In this document: positions 1 to 12,096 of the stretch, piece after piece
Numbering within the stretch: position 1 is the first letter of the stretch
How the letters are laid out: each line of letters begins with the position of its first letter
DNA from: Perca fluviatilis
Taxonomy: Eukaryota; Chordata; Actinopteri; Perciformes; Percidae
Reading direction: 5' to 3'
Length of the DNA stretch: 64,000 nucleotides
Assembly (NCBI RefSeq): GCF_010015445.1
Contig: NC_053115.1
Location: forward strand, 10,847,524-10,911,523
Notes under the pieces: model-generated
What the model saw: only the letters and a program-made list of their open reading frames with translations
Databases searched by the model: none
What the model was told of the DNA's origin: nothing
Made by a program: the position numbers and the translations under genes

Positions 1-450
1 CCAGTGCATTTTATGTAATAGAGGGGGGGCCTGACTTTGATGGAGCAGGTGATTTTAGGCTGTGCCGTTAGCAGTGGAGAGATAGAATATCTTCCTAAAG
101 CCTACGGATAGCACTTTTTATGAGCTGCTCATTGCTGGAACTACATCAACCTGTCCAAGGCCACCACTGCACCAGGGTCTTTAACACCCTTCCTCCATTA
201 CCCACCTCTATCACCCCTGCTATCAAATAAGCCTAGTTCTGTTTTTTACTCTCTCAGTTTGTTTGTGTATTTTCATTGGGAAAAAAGACATTTATTAAAC
301 TGGACGAATGAGATACACTGGAAAGAGCTGCTTGTAATTGTTTTCCATTTTATGCTAAAGGAGATTACCATAGCAAATGGCCTATAGAAAACAAATCAGC
401 CAGTCCTCATAACAACACATGAAGTATATGCACACACTTACAAATGCACT

Positions 451-452
<2 letters not shown>

Positions 453-498
<46 letters not shown>

Positions 499-508
499 AA
501 CACACACG
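453..508. repeat. (CA)n microsatellite
   Basis: A pure CA run covers 453-488. An imperfect tail with TA and AA interruptions continues to about 508. Short open frames rich in Thr-His alternation across this array are artefacts of the dinucleotide. Confidence 0.97.
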
Positions 509-724
509 ATAGAAGAAAAGATGTGGAGGATGGGATGCTATAATCAACAGCAAAGCCAAATTATTGCCAATCAGATTTTATTCACAGCTCAACTGCTAGA
601 CAAATTGCGTCTCATGCCGTTTGCCATGGGTCAGGGCACTGCGTAATTTCATTTTAATAAGTCATTTTCCAGGGTGGGATGACACTGCAACACACGCAAA
701 TACACGTGCTTGAGCACACTCACC

Positions 725-758
725 CACACACACACACACACACACATACACTCACACA
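725..758. repeat. (CA)n microsatellite, short
   Basis: About 11 CA units at 725-746 are followed by degenerate CA-containing words. Confidence 0.93.
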
Positions 759-1099
759 TGGCCTCACACTCAGACGTGTCACCACCCTCTCATACAAACA
801 AGACTGTGTGACCATGTCTCCGGGGGTTGATATTTTATGGAGTGAAAGAATTGGATACACCAACAGTGATCTTGAGAGTGACTTTAGTTTGAGAGAAGGG
901 CGAAACATATGAAATGGAAACATGATTGAAAAGGTTGCACAACGTTCTCCCTCCTTGTTTTCATTGTATATGTATTTTTGCTTAATCAACCATCAGTAAA
1001 AAGAAGAAAAAAAGCAACGTGGACATTAAATAAGCATTAAAAGAAAACTATATTGTGAATACAATTGAAATCTTAATGTAATAGGCTTTTACAACAATG

Positions 1100-1440
1100 A
1101 TCATTTTCAAATTCCTCATCAGCAATACTGAAAGGTAAACTGCAGGTACTATGAATGCATAAATACCAAATTATGTCGGTACATAAAACCGCCTGGATTT
1201 TGTCTCGGGGCATTCGATTTAGAGATTACTCTGCGGCCATCTGCTCCATTACGATTCTCCACAAGGTGTGAGTTGGGGTAAATTGATTGGAGTAATATAT
1301 ATCTGTGCAAATAAACAACTTGTGCCTTGGGGGGCTTTCTGTGCAGCATTTCTTTAGAACTCCTCAGGAATCAAAGGTGCTAATATCAACGGCTGCCATG
1401 TGGAATAACATCAGGCACTCATGAAAATGCAAGTCCCATA
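1100..1440. promoter_or_regulatory. possible conserved non-coding block
   Basis: This is complex unique sequence with no simple repeats or transposon ends. It holds CpG-containing words (GCGGCCATCTG around 1232) and homeodomain-like ATTGATT/TAAATT words. It resembles vertebrate non-coding enhancers in texture only. I cannot show conservation from one sequence, so this is a weak inference. Confidence 0.2.
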
Positions 1441-3065
1441 TATATCAACATCAAGAAGAGACCTGCGAGAGTTACCGTGTCAGCGATGAGATGTACAGTC
1501 AAATCAAATTCCCCGTGCTGCAAAAAAAATCACTTCTAAATAGACCATAAATTCTTGATAAAAATGTGCACTGGATTCAAAGGCTGTTCCGCTGGCTGCC
1601 TGTCATGTTCATAACTGGGTCTTTGAAGTCGGCTGTCAGTGGTCGATGCCGAACCATCTTCAGAGGTGCGTCAGTGCTCTCCCTCCTGTTCTTTCAAGTT
1701 CCCCTCCAGCAGCCAGTTTATAGGGCGATGTTAGTTCTGAATGTGCAGTTGCTGCTCTGGAGATAGGGCTGGTCAATCCTCCTGTCAGAAATATCATCCT
1801 CCTAGCAAGACATGTTTGTGTAAAGTCTAGCCATCCTCAAAGAGAATGGAAGTCTGGAGGCGTATTCAGTGGGGTGCAAAACACAGGGTTTCCAGATGCA
1901 GAATTTGAATTTACTGTATTTCTGTTACTGGTCTCCATATTGAGGGAGACTTTGAAGAAAACACAAAATTTAATCATTTTGCAAAAAGCAGTACACCATA
2001 GCTCATCAGACCTACACTATATAGTCATATATAAATCTAAACGCTTATCGGTTTTTCTGATTCTAGTTCCCATTTGCTTCCGGTAGAATATTCTCAGCTA
2101 AACAGGATATTTGATCTTCAAAAGAGAGGAACACTGGGTCAGCACAGTCAAGCATGACAGCCAGCACAAATACCACCAAGTCAGGAAGATACAGTCCGGG
2201 GTGAGGAAGTGGAGATAGCAGCGTAACTAAAGATACAGCCTGCAAGTAGAGAGCAATAGCCCTCAACAGATAGAGAGCCCTAGGGCTAGAAGATAGGCCC
2301 ATAGCAGTAGAAACATTTTTGACAAAATGGCTGACATTATCTTTTAATTAGATTCACACTGTTTACTAGCTTGTTTGTTCTCTCATTTATACATTACCTG
2401 ATATAGCTTTCCTTTATCTCATGTAGGGGTTGGAGAAGTTGATGATGATGGTGGTGTTGGTGGCGATGTAGCGACGGTGAAGAAGCAAGCTGATATAAGG
2501 GAACTTTTTCAAATAACTTCTATTTTACATGCCGACTAAGTAACTGAATGGAAACTTCTGCACAACTCAAGTCATTTTTAAAAGTTTAAATGCTTCACAA
2601 GAGAAAATGCCAGAGAACGGCAGACCAATTGATCTGTTTGAGCAGTAGCTTATGTGGGTGGTAGAACTTCAAAAAATCACCTCTCCAGTTCCTATGAAAT
2701 ATTCTATGAAGTGATGTATGCACACATTCATCAGTTTAATGGAAGATGCAAATTTCCTCATTAAAGACGGAAGCACGAGTCCCTCTTACACAAAGTATAT
2801 CCATACAGTAATTAGCATTCCCCTCACTGGCCCTGAAGCATTTATACTATAATACTGTCTGAGGCCAACAAGCTCAGTTAGCCTCTGTCGTAGAGGCCTG
2901 TATGATATTAAAAATGCTGCAAAGTCGGGACATTATATTTCCAGAGATACTGTATGGCAATTTAAGGTGCATATTTCATAAGATGTTTCAAGGAGAGTGG
3001 TGTCTCAAGTGTTCCAGGAGGTTAAACTCTCATTTCTTTATCTAAATCAAAGTCAAAGCCACGGA

Positions 3066-3245
3066 TTTTGTTAACTTTGTACAGAGCAGGGCTAGCTGTC
3101 TTCCAGTGTTTACGCTACACTTAGCTAACAGACCGCTGGCTGGAGCTTTATATTTATTTTATAGCCATGAGAAGGTTATCAAACTTCTCAGTTAACTCTC
3201 AGAAAGAAAGTGAGTGAGCATATTAATCAGAATTATTCCTTTAAG
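3066..3245 (+). mobile_element. fragment of a widespread teleost MITE
   Basis: The block matches a repeat I recognise from many fish genomes. It has an AGCAGGGCTAGCTG-type word, then CTTCCAGTGTTTACGCTA, CTAACAGACCGCTGGCTGGA, an AACTCTCAGAAAGAAAG segment, and ends in ATTCCTTTAAG, the usual family terminus. It is diverged and the other end is missing. A second, opposite-strand fragment of the same family lies at 30560-30640. The superfamily is not assigned. Confidence 0.6.
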
Positions 3246-3345
3246 ATTAGGCTCAGTAATACAAAATGCAATTTCTCAGCTTTAGATGTCTCTGGGGACT
3301 TTCTTGGACATCTTGGAAATGTGATTTTTGTTGTAGGCTGACATC

Positions 3346-3346
<1 letters not shown>

Positions 3347-3393
<47 letters not shown>

Positions 3394-3405
3394 GTTGTTG
3401 TTGTT
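3347..3405. repeat. (TTA)n-(TTG)n compound microsatellite
   Basis: About 15 TTA units (3347-3392) run into four TTG units (3393-3405). A leucine-rich open frame across it reflects the triplet repeat and is not a gene. Confidence 0.97.
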
Positions 3406-4128
3406 GATTAATATTGCATTGATCTATCTATCTGTAGGAGTGTTGTCAACTGCATCTAATTGTTTTCACTTTGGTAAATAGGCTAATACACTCATGTTAC
3501 CTACAGTCAGTTGATGACATTTTCATTGCTGACCAACAACAATGAGGTACAATTGCCCCCAAGGCACTTTAAAGTACTAACATCATCCTAAATTTGTGCT
3601 TCAGTTGCAGAACTGTACTCACATTTTGGATGTGAGTTAAAAAAAAACAAAGAAAAAAAAACAACCTTGCAACTGAGACAGAAAATGCAAACAGATGGTT
3701 TTTCATTGCTGTTTCAAACAACAGGCTTCCTATTATAGGCTATCATTATAAGCTGTTTAGATGTCTTTTTGTTCAGACTCGTTGAATCTGCCACTGTTTA
3801 CATCTGCTTTGCAGTCTTCTGCTTAGTCTCCCCACATGCTGTTGTGTGATTGTGGTGAATCTACTAAAACACATTAGATCTCTCACTGACAATATCCTTA
3901 TTTTACCTGTGCTGTTTCCTTGTTCCTGTTCCGTTTCCGTCCCCAGATCCCCTCTTACTTTAAACACAGCAGTGGTGCTCCTTTGCTATCTTATGTAAAA
4001 CTATGCTCAGCTGTTAGCTGATCTCAACGCTACTTATAATGTACATCATGCCTCCATCCTGTGCTGACTCTACACTTCTATACATTAATTTAGTCTGTCT
4101 ACATTGCTGAAGTACCATGGCTACACTA

Positions 4129-4164
4129 ATGCATCTTCATACCTGTCGAAGTATGAAGATGCAT
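4129..4164. repeat. perfect 14-bp inverted repeat (hairpin)
   Basis: The arm ATGCATCTTCATAC (4129-4142) is exactly complementary to GTATGAAGATGCAT (4151-4164), with an 8-nt loop. Just downstream, the 16-bp word TGAAATAATGGTTGTG occurs at 4173-4188 and again at 4210-4225. Confidence 0.95.
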
Positions 4165-4554
4165 GCAATATTTGAAATAATGGTTGTGAAAAAAATTAAT
4201 TTCCAAAAATGAAATAATGGTTGTGGTTTAATGAAAATGAATCAGAGGACAGAGTGTACAGGATGGGGGTTTGATTTTTGATTGCATTTTATCATAAATA
4301 TGTCACTTTAATAACTGTCAGATATGCTGAGACACAAGAATGTTCTCTGCTTTTCTTGTAGATACACATTTTGGATGTGAGGTCACAATTTTAAGTGTAA
4401 ATGTTTGAGTGAGTGTTTAAATTTTTATTTGCCTTGATGAAATATATGCGTGTTGAATTACATATGCTCAGACTTTCAGTCGAGCACACCAAGCGCCCTT
4501 GTCGAGGTCAGTCTTTTCACAGCTTATAGGTGAGGATTCCAGATGATTTTTTCC

Positions 4555-4569
4555 TTTTTTTTTTTTTTT
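4555..4569. repeat. poly(T) run
   Basis: Fifteen uninterrupted T follow a pyrimidine-rich stretch. There is no retroelement sequence beside it that I recognise. Confidence 0.9.
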
Positions 4570-4831
4570 GTCAATCTGGGCTTCTTAAGTTCTATTAAAT
4601 AATGCATTTTTCTGCATGTGGTGAAGGGATAAAGTGGCTCTTAACGTGAGCTCCCACCCAATACGGGGCTCTCCCTGTCAGGGGCCAGGTGAGCTACCTC
4701 TGAGCATGCCACCGTCGCTGTGGAGGTAACTTTCATGCTCCGCTGGGCAAACATTTTCCAGGTCACATTTTTCAATTACATTGAGAGACAGGTCCCACAG
4801 GCAACCAACCCCCTAGCAACATCCACCCAGG

Positions 4832-4838
4832 CACACAC

Positions 4839-4894
<56 letters not shown>
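4832..4894. repeat. (CA)n microsatellite
   Basis: About 31 CA units with one CG interruption near 4843. Open frames rich in Thr-His that overlap it are artefacts. Confidence 0.97.
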
Positions 4895-4896
<2 letters not shown>

Positions 4897-5669
4897 CACC
4901 ATGCACTCACATAAACAGACTAACCTCCTCACCCTTCCCCCTTGCCATTCCCATACACAAGCCCACATTCTGTGTTTAGCAGCACAGCATCTTCCCCTTC
5001 ACTGCAAATCTTCAAAACACACAAACACAGCTCAGATCTTGGGAGAAAGGGCAAAGCATGTTAATAGCGGAGACTTCAAAATCCTCCAAGGAGACTGCAA
5101 AAAAACATAGATTATGTTGACATTTTGACAAGAAGGCTTTTGTCCAAAAAACGTCAGTGTACATTTAGCTATCTATTTAATCATAATCAATACATTGTTG
5201 ACCAAAGTAAGCTAGAGGCAAATTATCTATCAGCTACCAGGCACAGGACCCTTTTTAGCTATTAAAGCTTTCAAGGTTCCTCAAGTTCAGCATAAGGTGT
5301 CTATCTCCTTATCTGAAGACTTTGAAGTCTCTCGCTCTGTCTGTTGCCTCAGGCGAGTGTTGAGATATGAGGAGTCTACCTCATCTGCCTAATGCTGCTT
5401 GTGTAGCTAATAGTCCAGAAAACACTGCTCTGTGAGGCCGCACACGAGCACTTTAAATGATTCATCCTTGGCTGTCACCAAATGAGAGCGACCTGCCACG
5501 CTCTGTCACTCATGATTCAACCAATCTGAAGGTGTTTGGCTGGTTGGCAGGTTTAAAGGGTGGCACATAGTCGTGTATGTTGAGGAGACATGTATTTAAG
5601 GGTATTGGAAGTTGCTTTGTGCCCAGCTATAGCATATTCTTTTTAATGTGAAGTCATAATTTTAAAAGA

Positions 5670-5780
5670 CCAAAACCAACAATGAATTGATCCTAAAGAG
5701 TATCAGAGTAAGTAACAGAGTCCGATATAGCTTATTTGTCATTGTCACAGAGCTCAGTTGTTGTCCAAAAACACTTAAAG
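5670..5780 (+). repeat. dispersed repeat, copy 1 (partner at 21.05 kb)
   Basis: A 26-bp identical segment (5670-5695) begins CCAAAACCAACAATGAATTG and recurs at 21053-21078. A later TTGTCCAAAA word (5761-5770) also recurs in the partner at a similar offset. This copy is shorter and more decayed. The class is not assigned. Confidence 0.6.
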
Positions 5781-5988
5781 TCTACAGGCTGTCCTTAAGC
5801 TAACATTGGCGTGCTAAAATGCCCACATCGACGCATTATTATGAACCCCACTTGGTTTCTTGGCAAGACCGCCCTGCGTAGCAGCCCCATTAGTTCGGGT
5901 TTCGGTACCTAAAAACATGGATGTCTGGCAATTCTAGCACTTGAATGCTACACGGGCAAGTAACCAAGTGTTTTCTTCACAATCCTAA

Positions 5989-6300
5989 CATGCTGATGTT
6001 ACAGCTGAGGCTGATGATAATCTCATTAGTTTTGCAGGTCATTTGATAAGAAATACACCTGATGGTGGTGCTAGAGAAAATCAGGGATCACCAAAGTTAG
6101 TGTAATTCATCAAGTTTAATTGCAATCAATCTGGTAGCAGTTGAGTGTTTTCACTAAAAAACGCAAATGTCCCCCTCATAGTGGTGATACAGGAAAGGTC
6201 ATGGGATTACCAAATTCATTAGAATACATCAACTGGGAACCATGAATGTACAAATTACACAATTCTGAGGCAATCCATCTATTAGCTGTCACGTCGCTAG
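5989..6300 (+). mobile_element. retrotransposon-like dispersed repeat, copy 1
   Basis: Diagnostic words in order: ACAGCTGAGGCTGATG, CATTAGTTTTGCAGGT, CTGATGGTGGTGCTAGAG, ATCACCAAAGTTAG and CCATGAATGTAC. Two related halves sit about 115 bp apart: the GGTGGTGCTAGAGAAAATC...ATCACCAAAG motif near 6064 and a diverged version near 6181. Further fragments lie at 15975-16065, 34118-34377 and 40388-40525. I know this as a high-copy teleost repeat but cannot name its class with certainty. Confidence 0.6.
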
Positions 6301-8070
6301 CATGGCTAAAAATACATCAATGATCCACACAGTTGCTTTGAATTCATTACAATGAACATTGGCACTATTGTTTATTTCGAGTGAATCTCGCACACAAGCT
6401 CAAGCATTAGCAAATTATTTTGCCATTTAAAAAACTGAAATAAAAGTATGTATTCATCATCTGTTCACATTTTGTGCAGGAACAATGATGAGCCACAGAC
6501 AGGCTGGGGAAGTGGGAAAGTACTGAGAGACAGACTAGAGCATTGGTTGGTTTTGATCATTTCATATGATTTGTTGACAATACCAAAAATATAGAATAAC
6601 ATCAAACTTTTCCTTTAAAGCCATGCACATTAATTACATATCTGTAAATGTGCCGTCTGGAGCCAGCTGGATGTCTTTGAACTCTAATCACTGGGCATGA
6701 CTTCCTTCATCAGTCAGTGCTTTTTAAATCCTTAAAAGGAGCTGACTGTTGATATTAATGCATAAACAAGTAGAGAAAAAACGCTGAAGGTTGCATGTCA
6801 TTTACAGGTATCACACAAACAAATGTGAAGCCACCACACACTGGTGCAGACAGAACAGCATGAGATAAATTAAAGATGGCAGACAGATCAGATATGATAA
6901 AACAATATTAAGCCATCTGCGCGGTCACGGAAGGCTTGTATCATGTGGAAGCGTCAACAGTTTTGTTGTCATTACTTAGAATTCCTCATGGGGGTGGCAG
7001 AAATTACGTACTATAGCTTTAAAAAAATATCTTTCTAGACAGTAAGATCAAAAAATGACAGCAGTGAAATCGAGAGCAGTATATGTAGCTGGTACGCCTC
7101 AGTTTGCCAACAGAAAAAACTTGCCATTGCTGAGCATGTGTGAGACTATGCAGGCAGAGAGGATGGGACTGCAGGCTACATGCAGGGACACTGGGTCACA
7201 GAGGTCAGAGCAAGCTGACATGACTGGTGAAAGCACGTAACAAGGCACACAAGCACACACACACACACACACAAAGTACAATAAAAAAAACATGATTAAA
7301 AACACTGTGTAACTGATAACATTGCCAGCTATTTATATGAGCACACATGCAGAAAATCTTTGCCCTCCTCCATTTGTTGTACTCTTGTGGTTAATCTTGT
7401 TCAGCAGCATGATGATTATGATAAGTCTTGCGGTAAAATATAAATGCAAATTCCCAGGCATCTTCCCTGACAAACCTCTTGGCAAGAAAGCGTCATTTTA
7501 TTTTTGCTCAAAGGGAGAGGAACATTTTTTAAAGAAAATACATTAAATCGCAAATATTACCAATTTCATTTCTGTCACCCACCAGACTTTGTCATACTCT
7601 TATCCATCTGTTTTTGTGTAGTGTTGTGCATGTGGATCCATCAATGCCAGCAGCACCCCTGGGCACGACTGTGTCATTCCTGCTGAGTCTCCCTGAAAAC
7701 ACCTGCTGCCTCTCATCCTAACATGAGAAAAACAAGTGTGGGTGTAAAAAAACTGTATCCTGTCTAAAATGTGTGTTGACAATCCGCTCCTGTAGGCTGG
7801 GTTTGTCACAGGACAGGTGTCTCAGCACAGGTAGTGTGGAGCATCAGCACCACACAGGAGTGTTAATTAGACACACCAACAATAGCATCAGGGGTGCTGC
7901 GACTGACGTATGAAGCTCCCGCAGCGATTAGCACACACCAAAACGTTTTGACTCTGACAGAGTAGCTATCCCTGAGTGCACCTGAGTAACGATCAGAGAC
8001 AGGAGTTTTCAGAGATTTAGAGACAGATCGGCCTGTGTGGACTAAAACACATATGAAGAAGGGAGCGTGT
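6301..8070. other. intergenic DNA with a short CA array
   Basis: The only clear repeat is about ten CA units at 7253-7272. Open frames are short, overlap each other on both strands and show no domain. Confidence 0.55.
7253..7273. repeat. (CA)n microsatellite, short
   Basis: About ten CA units inside otherwise unique sequence. Confidence 0.9.
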
Positions 8071-8190
8071 CTATGTTCCCTCAGCCATATGTTCCCTCAG
8101 CCCTATCTTCCTGAGGGAACACAGGGCCTAATTTTGATAGGGGGGGGGGATTTCCTATAAATGAGGGAACATAGGGCTGAGGGAACATAG
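8071..8190. repeat. inverted repeat built from GTTCCCTCAGCC units
   Basis: The left arm 8071-8100 and right arm 8161-8190 are complementary at 28 of 30 positions. Each arm contains two copies of GTTCCCTCAG. The 60-nt spacer holds another inverted partial copy (CTGAGGGAACACAGGG, 8111-8126) and a run of nine or more G. It looks like a fragment of a palindromic teleost repeat. Confidence 0.9.
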
Positions 8191-8908
8191 GGAGAACCCC
8201 ATGAAGAACATGAAATTCAAGCTGGCTTGGAAAACAATGTAGTTGTGTCAATCACAGTGAAAAATTATATCCCTGATCCAGGTGATAATGTGTAATAAAT
8301 GCAGGCAAAGTTCATGCAACAGACTGGCTCATTCTTCATCACACGGGAGGCAGAATACACTGGGGAGCAATCGCGAGTCCTTGCTCATTTATTTTTGCCT
8401 TAACGAAGCAGGGAAAGCATGCTACACAGCCTCCCAGAGATGGAGAACAGGAAAATGTGGACCGTTGAATAAATATGCTGCTTACAAAACTGAAATGACT
8501 AGTAACGTTCAAATTTTCAAAAATTCAAATTAGCGTTCTTTTTTTAGGGTAATTTAAAAAAAACACTATTAACTTACAGCACTATTTACAAATTGGCTCA
8601 CACATACCCACGTGTTTCTAAAGGAAACACGCAGAGCACAGGGTTGCAGCAAACATCAATCCAGCCAGATCCAACAGCTGCTAATTGACAGCAGTAAATG
8701 AATAGCCAGAGGAGGGAGGATATTTTTAATTACACACCACATCTCCATGGCTACGAAAAGGCGAGAGGACGGAAGTCACGCCATCAGGTTGAGATGGAGA
8801 TGAAGTGAAATAGAGGAGGAGAGGAATCACTGGATGACATTCTCATCGGCTTCTTTCTGCCGAAATTGTGTTTACCCTTCAATAAACAATCATCTTCACA
8901 CGTACTCT

Positions 8909-8910
<2 letters not shown>

Positions 8911-8968
<58 letters not shown>
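8911..8968. repeat. (CA)n microsatellite
   Basis: Twenty-nine uninterrupted CA units. Confidence 0.98.
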
Positions 8969-8969
<1 letters not shown>

Positions 8970-8972
<3 letters not shown>

Positions 8973-10585
8973 CCTCATCCACACCGATCACATTGAGCAC
9001 AGAATCATATTGTTCAGGCTGTGTAGTAGCTGGTCTTAGATGCATATGGGCCCTGCACCCTTTATATGCTACATTACATGCTTTGCTGGTAATAACTATA
9101 GCTCTGGTGGTCTATTTATTGCTAGCAGTGTTGGGGAGATACAAAAGCATGCTCCATGACTGCTTAATCACAGAAAGTCATGTTTCGTATCACAGCGCTC
9201 TGTGATGGGATCTTAAGCACGGCTGCCTTGCTCTGTTTTTTGTACGATTCTGTTCTCTCTTTCACAATGCCTCCAGATTAGAAGTCAAAAGCTGGCATTG
9301 GCAACAAGAGCACTAATCCAGTCAGTTAGTTTACCGGCAGATCCTAATCCTTTAACGCCACGAATAAACGTGTGAAATTTGTTGCTGTAAATGTGCTTAT
9401 TTTTTCTGTGCGCCATCTTTCCGAGAAGGGTGGGAGTCGTGTCTGCTATTTTTCTCTCTCTCTCTCTCTCCCTCTCTCTCTCTGCTACTACTGATAAAAA
9501 GAAGGCAGGTTTGACGTGATCTCTACCCCATATGTGATGAATTTTCCAAATTCTCTTAGCCATAAAATTGAATTCAAGTCTCCAGCATACCCCCTGCCCC
9601 CTATATTCCTCACTCCAAACCTCTTGTCCCTTGAGTTACATCAATCTGAGCCCTCCTGTTCAGCTGTGAGTTGGGACGGTTAGATTATCTATGAGAGATT
9701 TAGATAAAGAAAAAATGACTCCGTCTTTACCTAAAATGACCTCAGATATTACTAGTTTACTTTCCAGTTGTACAAATTCAAGAGAAAAAATAGACGGCCA
9801 TTAATGTAAAAGCAAGCACTATATTGGGAGGATATGTGCTGCATGAGACAAATATACCCTCCCTTGACAGATCCAGCTCATATCTCGTCAATGGCCATAC
9901 AGACGTATCCCTATTCAAGACTGAAAGGTGAATGCAAGACTTTTCACTCACAGCGAGGCCTAACACAACTTGCCAGGGTTAGCTCTAATTGTCCTAATGG
10001 TCCGCAGCACTATATCTTTGCAAAACACTTTTCAAAGATGTCCCCTTGCATTGAAAGGCGCATGTTTGAATTGAATATACTCTCTGCTCTCAGCAGTGAA
10101 GTAAAATCGTTTTGACTTCACATACCTGACATCATCTCTGCTATACCAAACAGAGTGAACTCCGGGCTCAAAATAAACAAGCTAGGAAAGTGATTGTCAG
10201 CTCTGTGTAGAGCGGTATAGAAGACTGCAGGAGCTAGAGTTCAAATCACTAACCCCTAACCCTAATATATCAGGGTACTCTGAGCTGCCCAGCAGTAGTC
10301 ATGATTTTTTTTTATATTTTGTGAATATTTTGTAAATTGTACTCCCTTGAATTAATACTTTTACTTAACACAACAGCAGCAATCCGTGATCCCAAACATA
10401 AAAGGGATGTCAAAGACAACACAAAACCGGCAGTGTTTTCATACATCTCATTTTAAAATTAAAATAAAGCAGTTTTAAGTGGCCTATTTAGATTTACTTT
10501 GTTCTGTATTAAACAGCAGCATGTAAACAAATGATAAGTGTAATGCTCATGGAAAAGTTACTCATAGCTACTCTGAGATAATATT
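8970..10585. other. intergenic DNA with a TC array
   Basis: Unique, gene-free sequence apart from a (TC)n tract at 9453-9483. A short run around 10248 (CTAACCCCTAACCCTAA) resembles telomere repeats but is only two units long. Confidence 0.55.
9453..9483. repeat. (TC)n microsatellite
   Basis: About 15 TC units with one CC interruption. Confidence 0.95.
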
Positions 10586-10807
10586 AAAGGATAGGTTTAC
10601 ATATTTCCAAGTGTGTCTTAAAACTATACATTCCTATACTGGATTTACAAAGGTTTTGCTTCCAATGAAAGCGGTCAAACAACATCCACAGTCTTTCTGT
10701 TCATAAATATAAATAACATTAACATTCCAAAGTTTATGTTAAGCTAAAACGCCTCAGCTGCATGAGTTGACCAAGTGAAATTCCTTCTAATGAATGCATG
10801 ATAAAGG

Positions 10808-10833
<26 letters not shown>
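10586..10833 (+). mobile_element. teleost dispersed repeat followed by poly(A)
   Basis: It starts with AAAGGATAGGTTTACAT, a terminus I recognise from a high-copy fish repeat. It continues through ATCCACAGTCTTTCTGT and ATTCCAAAGTTTATGTTAAG, matching that family's known order. An A run of about 25 nt (10809-10833) follows. The poly(A) may be a retroelement tail or independent. The superfamily is uncertain. Confidence 0.5.
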
Positions 10834-10842
<9 letters not shown>

Positions 10843-11235
10843 TTGGATTTAATTTTTTTTTAAAAAAAAATAATTTTTTTTTCCCCTTTCTTGCCAAGAC
10901 TTAGATGAGAAGATGAATACAACTTTCAACTTTTTAAAATCACAATTAAACATGGGCAGTAACCAGTAATGTAAGCTACTAAAGAGGATCTCATCTCTCA
11001 TTGCTGTGTTTGTAATAATAATTGATCCCTTTTGGTGCATTGTGTGCTGTGTACCGTGCACTCAATTTTGTACTTAATTTTCTCTCTAACTGTGCTGACC
11101 TTGGAAAGTGACTTTCTATCCCCAAGTGCCAATGAACCAATGTACCATATACTCTAATGTTTTTGTTCAATAACTCTACTTAGTTAGCATCCAATAATGA
11201 TAACAGTGCAGTCTGTAAGGGGTTGGACAGTATTA

Positions 11236-12096
11236 GTTTGGCTCTGATCTTAAGCACATTGGATTTGAAATGAAACAGCTGTGTTCGAAACCGCTCCCTC
11301 ATTCACTCACTCACTATTCCCTATATAGTCTTTATTAAATAGTGAACTATATAGGGAACGACCAAACGAGATTTCGGACACTCACTGAAAACACATCGTT
11401 GCGTGACTTGCGTCAGGAGATGCGCCCGTTGTTTGTGTGACGGAGGCGGGCGTGCTCAGCATTATGTAAACAAACCAAAAACAAAAATGCTTCTAATACG
11501 TCCCTGAAACAAACCGATCACCCAGGAGGAAAGTAAAAGGTTGTATACATGTTGCATGTTACATTTCCACTGTTTAGAAATGAAAGTCTGCTCTATTTTT
11601 CCTTTTCAGTTTTCGCGGTGTCATCTGCTTCTTCTTCTCCTCCGGAAAACACAGCCACGTTGCATTGTGGTACACAGGAGTAAAATGTAGGTACACTCAA
11701 ATTAGCAGTGCATTGTGGGTATTTTATAGTGGACTATATAGTGGACGAAATTAACCGTGGAGAATTCGAACACCAGTACAAAATGGCGAACATACCATAT
11801 AGTGCACTATTTCTGTGATAGGGAACGATTTCGAACACAGAGAATGATTGTGACGTTAAAGTGCTGACTTTCAGCTTTAATTCAGTGATGTTTACATCCA
11901 CATCTGATTAACCATACAGAAATGCTAGCCTTTTTTATACATATTCCGCCAAGGGTTAAAATGGGCTATGAGTCCTACACTATTCAGCCAATATAGATGT
12001 GAACACCCTCAAACAGCTTTAAAGCTGAAAGTCAGCACTTTAACCTTAAAGTCATAGTCTCATTTCAAATCCAGCGTGTTGGAGTAAAGCCAAAAC
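11236..12096. mobile_element. outer MITE, interrupted by another element
   Basis: The left end (11236-11278, continuing at 11841-11880) and the right end (12012-12096) are inverted copies of each other. Shared parts are TTTGGCT, GGATTTGAAATGA and a near-identical stretch containing GTTAAAGTGCTGACTTTCAG. Joined without the insert, the element is about 300 bp and palindromic at its ends. I recognise it as a common teleost MITE. The left inverted repeat is split by a second element at 11279-11840, so this one is the older. Confidence 0.85.
11279..11840. mobile_element. inner MITE with CTGTGTTCGAAA ends
   Basis: The termini are inverted repeats: CTGTGTTCGAAA at the left, TTTCGAACACAG at the right. 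Complementarity extends inward through a CGTTCCCT-like block. Each end also has an internal hairpin of CTATATAG/ACTATAT words. It is 562 bp long with no open frame for a transposase, so it is non-autonomous. A target duplication is unclear; at most AG is repeated at the junctions. Confidence 0.85.

Larger units (their letters stand above)
1..3065. other. intergenic DNA, largely unique
   Basis: No gene is visible. Open frames here are short, lack known domains and are partly driven by CA repeats. Apart from two CA arrays and one possible conserved block (both listed separately), I see nothing repetitive. The composition is AT-rich with mixed words, as in teleost intergenic or intronic DNA. Confidence 0.6.
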
